Of a stretch of DNA of 64,000 nt, positions 46,901 through 58,900 are shown in pieces. Where the stretch lies: NCBI GenBank assembly GCA_018697195.1, contig JAGMWU010000028.1, positions 4,351,813 to 4,415,812 on the forward strand, given 5' to 3'. Position 1 is the first letter of the stretch, and each line of letters opens with the position of its first letter. This DNA comes from Certhia americana (taxonomy: Eukaryota > Chordata > Aves > Passeriformes > Certhiidae). A program made the translations under genes and the position numbers. The notes beneath the pieces are model-generated. The model worked only from the letters and a program-made list of their open reading frames with translations. It was not told where the DNA came from and did no database searches.

Positions 46901-49900
46901 GGCTCAGAAATCCTGGCAAGCATCTTTGATGGTCCTTGGAAAAAAGCAAGAGAAGGAGAAGATGGGGTTCAGGGCTGGAGCCAGGCCACCCTCTTGGCTC
47001 AGATACACTGCAGGCACTGCCACAGGCTGGGGAAAACCAACACCAACAGATCCTGCCTGAAGGAGGAAGGGCAGGACAGAGCCAGTGACTCCACACTGCT
47101 CCCATCTCTGCTTCTCCTCTGGGGCAGAGCTCAGCTCCAGAGCAAACTGCCACCAGGAGCTTTAGGGACAAACAAGAGCTTAACCCACTAATCTCACAAT
47201 CCTGTACTGCAGAAAGAACAGCAAAGCTGTTTTCCAGCTCCACATCATCATCACCAGCCAGAATTGTCACTCTTCTGCTGGCTTCTCCACAGCCCCTCTC
47301 ACGTGGCCCAGGTTGGGAGAAAGGCAGGGAAAAGCTGTTCAGTGTCCATCTCCTTTCCAAGGTCTCACAGAGAGGAAGGTGGATGGGCAGGCAAAGGAGC
47401 AGGACAGGGACACATGGACACCCAGGACTGGTGGCAGAGCAGGCTCAGCCCTGAGGGAATGAGCTCTGTGCAAAGACTTGTCTGTGGATGGACATGATGG
47501 AGCAGGGGCTGTGGTGACCTGCCCAGGTGATGGGGAACAGCCTGCTGCCTGCACCAGCACGGGGACAAGAGGAGCAGCTCTGCCAGCACCCCTGTGTCAA
47601 AGCAAAACAGTGGCAGGAGATCCCCAGCAGGAGCCAAGGCACATTGCAAGAGATTTTGAACCAAAGCCCAGGTGTCTGGAGTGTGGCTCAGCACAAACAC
47701 CTGCTTAGCAGCAGCACTAAAGAGCACTCATGGAAAGGAAATTCCCAACCTGTGGCTCTGACAGGGACTGAATGATGGCCACCTACAGCAGTGCCACACC
47801 GAGCCCTGGGGCAACGAGGGCTCAACAAAAACAAAGTTCCTGCAAGTGACCTTTCAAAAGGGCTCAAGGAGCACACAGGAGAAGGGAAAGACCAGAGAAG
47901 CCAGGGCTCCATGAACCCCATCCCTGCTTCCCACAGGGGGGCTTTAATGACTCCCCTTATTCTGGCACTGGGAACTCAGGGCAGGACTGGACAGCTGGAG
48001 GAGAGTTCAGCTCAGTCTCAGCTCACGAATTCCAACAGCTCTGGGTGAGTCTGCAGTGAGCCCCAGGCCTAGGACAAAACTGGAGAGCAGGATGAGTGGT
48101 GACACAAATGTCCCCATTCCCTTCACCGAAGTTTCTGCTCCTGCTTGCAGGAAAACAGTGTCTTCACTGGACTGTGATTAGGATTTAGTGACAAAGCCAG
48201 CTAGAAGCAAACAAGATCAATACTTCCCATGGCACAGCTCCCCTCTACAGCCCTGGTGTAGAGACAGGTCCCAAAGTCAGGACAACCTCTAATGCAAGGC
48301 CTGGAATCAGGGATGGAGGTGGTGTCACACAGGCAGAGAGTACTGGGAGAGACTGCAGGGCCAGCACTGACACACCTGGGGATGCTGAACTCACCTCTCA
48401 GCTCTGTCACTGCCATCCTAAATGCAAACACAAGCTCTGTGAGCTGGGAGTGACTCAGCAGAGGGGCTGCAGGACCTGAGCTAGGAGGGACACAAAGCTC
48501 AGTATCCCTGTGCTTGTTATGCCCTCTCTGATGACCTGGAAAAACAGGGATATGGTTTCCTCCAAGAGGTGCTGAGCTGCCATTCCTGCCCAAACTCCTC
48601 AGCTGCCAGACCACCTCTCTACATCCCCATCCTCCCCAGAGGTGCTGGGAGCCTGTGCTCATCCAGAGGGCACCAACAACAAGCTCAGCTGCTCCTGCAG
48701 CCACAACACCTCCCTCCAGCTCTTCCTCAGCAGCACCTGCAGCAGAAGCCATCAGGAAGAATTACTCCAAGCTATGGATCAGTCAGTGGCAGGGGCCCAA
48801 AGCTCCGTGCTTGCTGCCAAGTAGCTGAGGCAGGGAGAGCATCACAGGAGTGAGCCAGCTTGCCATGCTGAGGGAAAGGGGAAAACACCACAGCTAAACC
48901 TATCCCACCTGCCAAGGGTGCACTGCAATCTGCCCAGCACCTGGAAGCAGCAGCAGGTCTGGATCCAGACTGGTGGGAAAAGCAACCGGTCCCAACTGGC
49001 AGAAGGGGTCTGGGGAGTTCAGACAGGGATTGGAAAACTCTGGGGATAAGCTTCTTCCTGCCTCAGCCTAGCTGGTGTTTTCTGAAGCTGGTCAAGGGGG
49101 CACACACACTGGATTCAAGGCATTGCTCAGAAAGAAGAGGTAAACAGTGTCAGTGGGCTCCTTCAGGCAGGCTTGGGAGATGCAGGTTAATAATGGGCAA
49201 ATCCCCAAAATATCCAGGGCAGCTGGGAGAAACAGCTTCCTGTGAATATTTTCCCTTCAGTTCCCCTCCTTCAGGACCTGGAGAGGCCCACATCCTTCCT
49301 GCACCTTGCGTGGTGATGATGAAAAGCACCAAGTCAAAGGCACTGCAGTTTGGCCAAACTGCTGCCACCCTGCCCCGAGGCAGCTGTATTAATGCCTCTG
49401 CACACAAGGGCCTGCAGTTTGTTGGGTAACTGCTGACTGTTTCATTGTGTCAACTTCAAACAAGGGAAGCTGCCAAACTGTTCCCTGGAAGTGACTGCTA
49501 CAAACCATTCCCTGCCCCAACCACCCTCCTTTTCCCCATTCCCGTTTTCCCCTTTTCCAGCCCTTAGAGGGGATGCCAGACCAGCCCACTGAAGGATGTT
49601 TCAGGCCTTGGGCTGAAACAAAAATAGTGGAGACATTATCAACCAGACACATCTCACACAGCTGGTGAGCTCCAAAGAGAGATTTTAACTGATCTGTAGA
49701 AAATATGATTTGTTGTCTGCAAATGCTGTACCTGCCCAAAGCAAGGGATGTTGGATCCGAAGTCTACAATGAACTTGGCAGTGGGGACCAGCCTGTGAGA
49801 CTGCTTCATGAGAAGCCCCTGGATTGAGCAGCAGAAGACCAGGGTGTCATCCTGGCATTGTGTTTCACAGCTAAGCAACATCACCAGCTTGAGATCTCCA

Positions 49901-52900
49901 CCTCTGGCTGCCAGCTCTGTCCCACAGCAACCCCACAGTCTCCAGGCAGCTGCAGTGGGCCCTCTGTGGGGACAGCCCCTTAGGAGCTCTGATAAAAACA
50001 TCCCAGGGGATATGGGCAGCCAAGCAGAGGAGCCAGCTGGGTTCCTTTGGGGATCTTGTGGTCAACAAAACACCTGCTCTAAAAGGAGAGTAGGGGCAGC
50101 AAACCCAAGAGATTTGAGGATGGAGCCAGTGCTGGTGCCAACTTCCCAGAGCAAGCTTTCCAGAAAATGTGAGGGAAAATTTTCCAGGCCAGTTGTAAAC
50201 TGCCCTGTGAGCATGGGAATCCCCACAGGTGACACACAGGTGTGTGAGCCCTCAGTGCCTGAGCCATACAGGCTGTTCCCTTTCCCAAGGAAGATACAGC
50301 TTGAAAAATACCAGGGGAATTCCCTTGGGACAAGAGACTTCCACAGAAAGGTGAGCTGTCCCTTGGGGTGTGCTGCACAAGGATTACCAAACTGTGCAAG
50401 GCCTCTCCTGCAGCAAGGACTTGGGTGCAGCACAGACTGAGCTAATCCTGGCTCCAGGGATCCTGAGAATCAGTGATCCAGCACGGAGAGCCCTCAGCCC
50501 TGCCCTGCCCAGCTCCTCAGGGGCTGTCTGCAAAGGCAGTGTAGAGAGGAGGCTCCAAATCAACCACTTAAATGCTGTTGCAGAGAGGTTATGAGGGACT
50601 GACCACTGCCAGCTCTTACCCATGGAGATTAAAGGCAATTATTGATTTGTCTTTTAACTCTGCTTCACAGACCAAGGAGCAGGTAGCCACCACAACAGCT
50701 TGTGACCTAATGGCTGGCTTTGAATCCCAGGCTCTGGAGACAAAAGGGTTGTTGTTGCTTGGCCAAATTCAGCACAACTGCTCTCCTGAAGAGGAGATTT
50801 TCCCTGCAAGCCAAGTTTCAGGGAGAGCTGGGAACAGGAAGGCCACATCCAGGGAGGAAGCTTTCATCAGGGGTGAAAAGAGCCCTGGAAGATGGGGAGA
50901 GGCACAAACCCAGCATAGAGCCTAACAGGGCCTTATGCAGCATGAACTCTGCTGCCACATGCAGGGAGAGCTAATCCCTGACACCCAACAGCGTACAGCA
51001 CTGCAGGAAGTCACACTAGGGACCCACAGGCAGCTCTGGGGATTCACACCAGCTCCCTTCTAGCCTAGGTGCACAGCTCTACCCCACAGCAAATAAATCA
51101 ACCCTGAATGCCAGGACTGAATGTCATGGATGCTGCTCAGGCCACAGGAGAAGCTCCTCAAAGGGAACCTGCTCAGATCTCATCTGCTCTTCCCACAGAA
51201 GGGAATTCACTCCAGCTGCCATCAGAGCCACACTTGGTGCCTTCTCCTTCAGGCTGTGAGGAGCAACAGCACCTCGCAGGGATCCACCCTGCCCACACCC
51301 TGGCTGTCTCAGTGGCTCAGCCCTTCACAAGGCCCTCAGCAGAGACAGAGCAGTACAGTTTACAAAGCCTTAGCTTAATACTGCAAGGCTTTCACTCACT
51401 TCAACTTTTGGATCAGACCTTAAAAATATTTATTCAAAAGGATTTCTGTCACTAATACAGTCTTATAAATTCCTTTTTCCTTCTAGTTACAGTGAACACT
51501 AAGAGTCTTTAAACATAGGGATTATGACATCCCAGCATTAAAATGTCAACTCCAGAACATAGCTACAGCCAGAGACAGAATAAAAACACCATGGGTGGAA
51601 AGGACTTGATCTCCAGCTAAAAGTAAGTGGCTGACAAGAAATCCAGAAGCAGCAGGGAGAAGTCAGTTTGCTTTCCAAAACTCTCAGTTTCAGAAACTGT
51701 GAGAAACACACCTGTACTAGCAGCAAGGGAGGGAACCTGTATTTAAAGTTTATTTTATACTCTCAGTGGGGTCTCTTTAAACTTCACTCAGAGCAGGAGC
51801 TGTCTGCCAAGTCCAAGCTTGGCAGCAAGACTCTCCTCCAACTCTATATATCAGGGCTTTGCCTGAGCTCCCTCAGTGCCTGGAAGATCCCATTCCCCTC
51901 CAAGCTGTGAGGTTGTTAAGTGCCTTGAAATGCAAACCCACCCTTAGCACTTCACCTTCTCTGGGGCTCAGCGAGATTATGAAACTGAGGTCAATTCAAG
52001 CAGGGAGCAGAGATACAGCAAGAGGTCAAAATACAACTCCAGCCTGGCCCAGGCACTCTGAAGGAAGAGCACATCATCCCTTTCTCCAGCAGAGCAAGTT
52101 TTCCTCATGCCTGCATTCCACATCTCTTCAGACCCCAGGTCAGGAGTGCTTAGAGCAGCAAGTGTCACTTACCAACGTGCTCAGAGAGGAACACAACAAA
52201 GAACGGGGTGACCAGGTCATTGATGCCCTGCACATAGCCGCTGGCTGGGTGGCGAATGGCCCAGATAAACAGGATTCTCTCAAAAATCTAGGGAAGAACC
52301 AGGGAAAGCAGGAACCTGCATTAGCCATGCACGAAGGGAAGGCAGAAAAGCATAACTGCTAAGCTCAGGGAGTGCAGATCATGCACTGACAGGCTTTTCT
52401 GTAGCAGTAAGGTAATGTTAGAAGCATAAAAGTCCTAGGAGAGACTCCTGTGCCATCCCACAGACAGGCCAGCCCAGGCTCCTCATCAAAACCTCTCCCT
52501 GAAGAAATGCAGACCCAACTTTTCAAGACCCAGGCATTTTAATATCCACAGGACAGGGCAGCCTCTTGGCAAAGCAGCCTCCTTGGCTGAATGTCAGGTG
52601 GGAAGATGAGATATCAGCAGATTACTTCCAAAAAAACACCACAAACCAGGAGACTTCCCAACAGGGCAGCCTCTCTCACAACAACCAACACTGCCAGACT
52701 GCCCCAAGCCCTTGGACACCATGCTCTGACACACCACATACACACACTGAGCTTGTTTCCAGACAGGACAGGTGCCCAAACCTCCTGGCCTCCTCTCAAA
52801 ACCATCCCTGCCTGGGTTGCTCCCATAAATGAGGTTTCAAAACACAACAGAAACGTCCTGTGTTCTGGTTCAAACACCTTCAATCTGTCTCAAAAAAAAA

Positions 52901-55900
52901 AAAAACTTCAAATTTTTACCAGCTCTTGGCTACATCTTGCCAAAGAGATCATCTCATAACCCCCAAGCTCCAAGTTTGATGTCTTTCAGAAACATGGGAC
53001 AAGACCAGACAGTTCCAGGAGGTTATTTGCATCAGGAGCTGGCAGGCAGGGAAGTTTCCCCACAAAGTTGACTCCCTAGGAGCAGGATGGCCTCCCTCCA
53101 CACACACATCCCATGGCAATATAGAGCTTCACCACCCTTACCTCCTGGACGAGTGGCTGCTGGAAGAGGGGAATGAGTGGGTTGGTCCTTGGAATGTCAA
53201 TGTGGATCTGGAAAAGAAGGTGGGTTACACACCCCAGCTGTGCTTCCCAGGGGCACAATAACTTGTCACAGCTAGCAGAGGGGAATCCACCATCAGAGTT
53301 CCCCCAGTCAAGAGCTGACAAGCACAGTGAGGGCTACAGATGACAGCTGTACTGGGAAAATCATCTGCAGTCTGCTCTGCTCATGTGCAGGCAGGTAGTT
53401 CAGAGATGAAATTTAATATTAGATCAATTTAGGAAAAGCTTAAACAAGGACAGAGCCATGGTGCCTTTTCCCCAGAGAGAAGACTTCCAGCTACAGCTAG
53501 AGCAAGTCTTGGCACGACCCCACCCATGGGGACAAGCAGCAGCACGAAAGAAGAGAGGGATTATACCCAAAGCAGAAAGGCAGGAGGAGGGCTCCTACCT
53601 GTCTGTAGGTGTCCTGGTGGTGCTCCTCGTTCCGGGAGTCGTAGTACTGCTGGATGAAGCCAAAGTACTCCTCCCTCTTCCGCTGCAGGGTCAGCTTTCG
53701 GCGCTCTGAGTTGGCGGGGAGATAGCCCTGCATTGGGAAAACTCAGCTCAGGGCACATCCTCTGTCCTCACCAGCCCCTGAAATCCTGCCAGCTGTGCAC
53801 CCACAAATATCAGGCACACAACTCAGAAGCTGGGGAAAGAGCTTGCATGGAATTTGGCCTTCCCTGATCTTGAAGTAATCTAACTTCAACAGATTCAGTT
53901 CCCCAAAAGAGAGTGAGCCACCCAGTCCCCCACCAGTGTGGGCTTTGAGCTCAAAGAGGATCCAGCAACGGCACGCCCTGATCAAAACCCCACAGCTCAC
54001 CTGGAAGCTGAGCACTGGGAAAACACAAGCAAAGCTGGCTATGGCACATAGGGAGGTGTAGGAGCTCATGTCCCTGAGGTGGCACAGTCCTCCCAGACTC
54101 TGGTGTCACAGCTCCCAGTACTTACTGACAGCAGTCTCCACGTCACAGGCCGCACCTCTCTGGGCACACCAGGCCAGCTGCATTTTCTCAGCTCATCTGT
54201 AATGGACAGTGGTGGCAATGGATTAGATCCTAGGCACGTCCAGGCACCACTACACCTAGAAGGAGAGGAAAGCCCAGTCTGCTCCTGCAGGCTCTGGAGA
54301 CAATGAGCCTCCAGGAAGGCTCCCACACTAGCAACGACTGGGGATGTGGGTCTGCTACAAGGAGAGTAGAGATGATTTCAGCCCAGCTTGGGCACAGAAC
54401 TGGGAGCTGCAGGGTCACCAGTGTGCCAGGACCTCAGTTCTCATGCAGAGCCCAACAGCCCTAGTGATCCCAACCATCAAGTACAAGATGGAGAATGATT
54501 AGGGACAGACAGGGAGGGGTTGAAGGACATCTGCCAACAGAGCAATTCCTACAAACACCCATCTGGTACAACTGCAGGCAGTGATTTTTTCCACCCTGAG
54601 CAGACCTGATGCAGGCAGCAATCCCCCTCTGCCCTCCCCTGCCCACCCAGAGGCACCCTCACTCTGCCCCACTCACCCAGGTCGGTGTTGTGGCTGGAAA
54701 GGAGCTGCCGGAATTTCTCCAGGCGCGTTTTCTCCCGCACGGTCATGGGGGGAGCCCCGGAGGCGTTTTGGTCAGAGATTCGAGCCACAAGGGGAATGAC
54801 AGGCCGCAGGGGCAGGGACTGCTGCTTCTGAAGGGGGTTCCTCACACAGGCCTCCTCTAGCAAGGACCAGATGCTGCACTGAGCTGGGGAAGGAGGTTCC
54901 ACCTCTCCATCCCCATCTCGTTCCCCCAGCCACTGTCAGACACTGCAGATTTCACCCTTCTGTTCCTCAGCACCACTGAACAGCATTGCTGGCCCACTCC
55001 AATGGATCAGCAGTTCACAGGCATCTGTTGTGGCTCTTCCACCACTTCCCCCCATTTCTGCCTCCCTTCCTTCCTCCTGCATCCAGACATCTGGCTGCAA
55101 GTGGATCAGACTTCCCTTGGCACATGGGTAGGACACAGGAGACAAGGCAGAACTGATGTTCAGATCTGCTCTGCTCTCCAGATCCAAACTCCAATCAAGC
55201 TAATTGCTAGTGCAGAGAGAGGAGCTGATGGGCTGCCATTGCCATCTGAGGTACCCTCACTGCACAGGCAGACAAGGCAGAGTGAGCAGGGGCTGCTGCT
55301 GCCCAGCTCCCTGCCTAAGCTGTGTCAACCTCACCCAGACATTTGCTAAGAGCAGCACACCAAACCACCACTGGAAGCAGACAGTGAGCAAGTCTCAGCA
55401 AGAACTTAACAGATCTCAAAACTGATTAGCTCCCAGATCATGGAATACTCTGGGACAGACATGCCTGTATGCAGGATATTGAGCAGCTGAGGATACAAGC
55501 ATTTAAAGCCAGGCCTCTGAAAATGGCTCCTTGGAGTACAGGATAAAAAAGCCTCTGTTGTGCTTACGGGCCATGTCACAGCCTCTTGCTCATACTGGGA
55601 GTAGCAATGAGCAGTTGAGTTCAGTGGCCAAGTAAGAGAGCACTGGAGCAGGAGGGTGCTCCTGAAGATGGCTCTTACCAGAGGTCCTGGAGAGCTGGGC
55701 CTCACTGCTGGACTTGATGACCTTGCAGTTGGTGGGCAGGTCACCCAGGGCAGGCTGGCACCGCTCCGGCTTCACCCGCAGCTTGCTGTGGTTCTCCAGA
55801 ACCTGTGCTGCCGTGGCCTTGGCCACTTTAGAGTTCAGAGTTTGCAAAGAGGAGGAGGAGGAGGAGGAGAAGTCCTCGTCTTCATCATCCCCGATGTCCC

Positions 55901-58900
55901 AGGCATCACTGGTACTGCGGGCAAACTCGTGGAAGCTGGAGGCCTTCTTGCTTTTCATGGGCAGCCCACTGGCCTTGGAGCGGTCCTTGATGAAGCTGGG
56001 AGCCAGAGGAACAGGATCAGAGCCCTGCTGGTGGATGAGTTCATTTTCTTTCTCTTTCCCCACGCCCTCACTCCAACCAGCCAATCCCTTTTCCCAGTTT
56101 CCTTGTTCCTCCTCCCAGACCTAAGGAATATGTTAAGTCTCTCTGGGCTGCCCACTGCAAGGAGTGGCTGTCACAGGCTGCTGTGACAGCAGTCTCAGAG
56201 GCCACAGTGGCAGCACACAGCTGGAGAAGTGCCAGCCTTCCTGGCTCAGAAGGGCAAAGGGGAGACAGGTACAATTCCTCCAGCTCTGCCTTCCCCCACC
56301 CAACACAAAACAGGCAGATTAACCAAAGAAAGGTCTTGCAACCTGAAGAGAGGCATGTCAGAGGGCAGACAAGAGCAGGTCTCCTTCCATGGACACTCCC
56401 AAAACAGCTGCAGCTGTTCCCAGCAGCCTGACCAGCCTGGGGCTTTCCTCAGGCACAGAAGGAATTTACTCTTAAGCTACAGGAGCCAAAGTCCACCACC
56501 TGAAGCAGGGAACTTTCACCGCTACACAGCGCAGGACAGGGACAAGGAGACAGTTCAGACCAGGAATTCTGCCTCTTCCAGCCAGGAAGGCTGCTGGGCA
56601 GCTTTACCTCCCTTTGCCTTAATTCCTCCAGCTCCAAAAAGGAGCAGAAGGATCAGACACTGCTAAAAAAACTCCATTGATGTGGGTTGTGTTACTGTAT
56701 GGGTTTCTGGCCATAAAGGGCACCAGCAGATCAGCTCTCCCCTGCAAGCTTTCACAGAGCTCAAGGCAGCACCACACCCCACTGCTGTCCTTCTTTGCTG
56801 CAATATCACAGTGCCAGGGATGCTGGAGACCTCCACCTACTGCAGACCTGAGCCCCAAACCTGCCAGGCCTTGAGGTCTGCATCTCCAAAAGACAAACAC
56901 TTACTTTTTGGTGAGCCGGGAATCCAGTGGAGGATGCTGTGCTCCATAGACAGGCTGAATGCTACAGGAAGGGGAAAAGAAAGAAACCCAAGATGCTGTA
57001 AAAAGAGGTCCTACAAATAATCTCAGCACAAACTGGGGTCATGCTTCTTGCCTGTTTTTGGGAGCTGAATAAAAGACTAAAAGCAGCTTCAAAAGCCTTC
57101 TAACGTACAAGCCTTAGATCCAAAATGCCACATGCAGATGAAGATTTGTTCTCTGCAGTAGCAAAGAGAAGCCTTGTTTAAACTCTTAGGCCCAGTCCAG
57201 CCTGAGCTGGGATTTGAGATCTGCTCTGTCCTGCACCACCAGCTCACTCCACGTCATCATGTGTCTCAGTGCACCTGCTGCATACACTGACATTTGTTCT
57301 CTTTTCCAGAAAGGGACTTCCAGTCTGGGGAACTCACCCTCCCAGGCCCTGTGGGGCAGGGAAAGTTCTCTAGGCAGTGACACTGGGGTCCTCCATAAAC
57401 ATACTCAAGGGTTTGATCCTGGTTCTCAGGATCACAGCCAATGCCACGGAGAAGGAATGCCTGGTACAGTCCATGGTTTGACTCATGTCCAAATCCCAGT
57501 TTAATCAACTACTTCCTATGTGGCCTGAAATGAGTCACCACATCTCAGTCCCTGAGTCCCTGGCACTCATGAGACAAGGAGCTCCAGGCCCTATGTGGGG
57601 AGCATCACCTCCGGGAGGAGCTACTAACAACATGTTCATTGCTGTTTTTACAGACTCTGGAGGTGAGACAGGGATCCTGAGTTACCACCTGCACTGGAGG
57701 AACTATTCACAGCCACCCCACCCTGGAAAACAACCTCTGGAAAACAAGTCCTGCAATGCCATGGCAGAGACAAAGGCCCTTTCAGAGCTGGCACACAAGG
57801 AACAAGCTTCTCTTGGGTCAATAGAGCTGGCCTGGTTTCTAGGAGCTGCAGATGGTGCCCGACAGTAAAACCAGCAGAGCCCAGCCTTGGTGGAGAGGGA
57901 TGGCAGCCTGGTGCAGCTGGGAACAAGCTGAGGATGCAGAAGCAACAGGTCCAGCTGGCAGGGGAGAGATGCAGAGAGCCAGGGCAGAGGCTGGAAACAA
58001 CCACAGCACAGAGAGATCCTGGTGGAACAGCCCAGCTAGGGGTGGGCTCACCACTGCAGGGGTTATCCCTCGTGGCTGGAAGTCCTCACTGAGTTTATCC
58101 ATCCAGGATTAAGCCTAGGACAGAGTGTGATGACTAATGAGCACCTGAAAGTCAGGACAGCAGTTAAGGAGAGGCACCTCCACAGCTGGACACAGCAAGG
58201 AGATGATGAGGAGTAAGAAGAAGAAGGCCTCCAGATCAGCATTGCTTCCCGGGGACTTGTGGCAGCTCCCTGCAGGACAGGAGCCAGCAGAGCCTCTCCC
58301 ATGGCCAGTACCAAACTCACACTGTCCCAGGATACCCAGCACAAGGTTCCTCCTCCCTGTCAGGGACCCACAGGCTGCCCACAGTGGGGAACTGCTTCGA
58401 TTCACCTGTGAGGGCCTGGACTTGACAAGACCAATGAAGGATGTGTGTTAGAGAGAGGAGGGGATGTGGCAGCCAGTGCTGGGGGAGGAAACCCTTTCCT
58501 GGGGTTCTGAATCAAGGTTTGATACAAAGGCAGAGGATCCCACTTGCACACAGCTCTTTTTGAAATCTTACAACCCAGACACTACCAAACAAAGAACCTC
58601 AAACTGATCCAAGCTGTGCTCCCAGCCTGACTGGATGAGTCCCCTGTTCTGTCCCAGTTTAAACTCTTTGGGACAGGCATTTCCTGTTTCCTGGATTTTC
58701 AGTGTAGGGTACAAGGGGTGACCAATGGTGTGAGGTACAATGGCTGTGTGACACCTCACAGGCTCATCACGGGGTGTGGGTTATTGACACTGCAGCAGAG
58801 CACAGCCACGAAACACCACTGCCCCTCTGGACACATAACACATTTACTCGCAGCAGGCTGTTTCTCCCCTTTTAAAACAGCATTTAAATAACCCCAGCAG

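Noticed and set aside
55656..56186. Plus-strand 176-codon open frame
   Set aside because: It is the antisense shadow of TBC1D22B exon 3, whose sense frame is clearly homologous.
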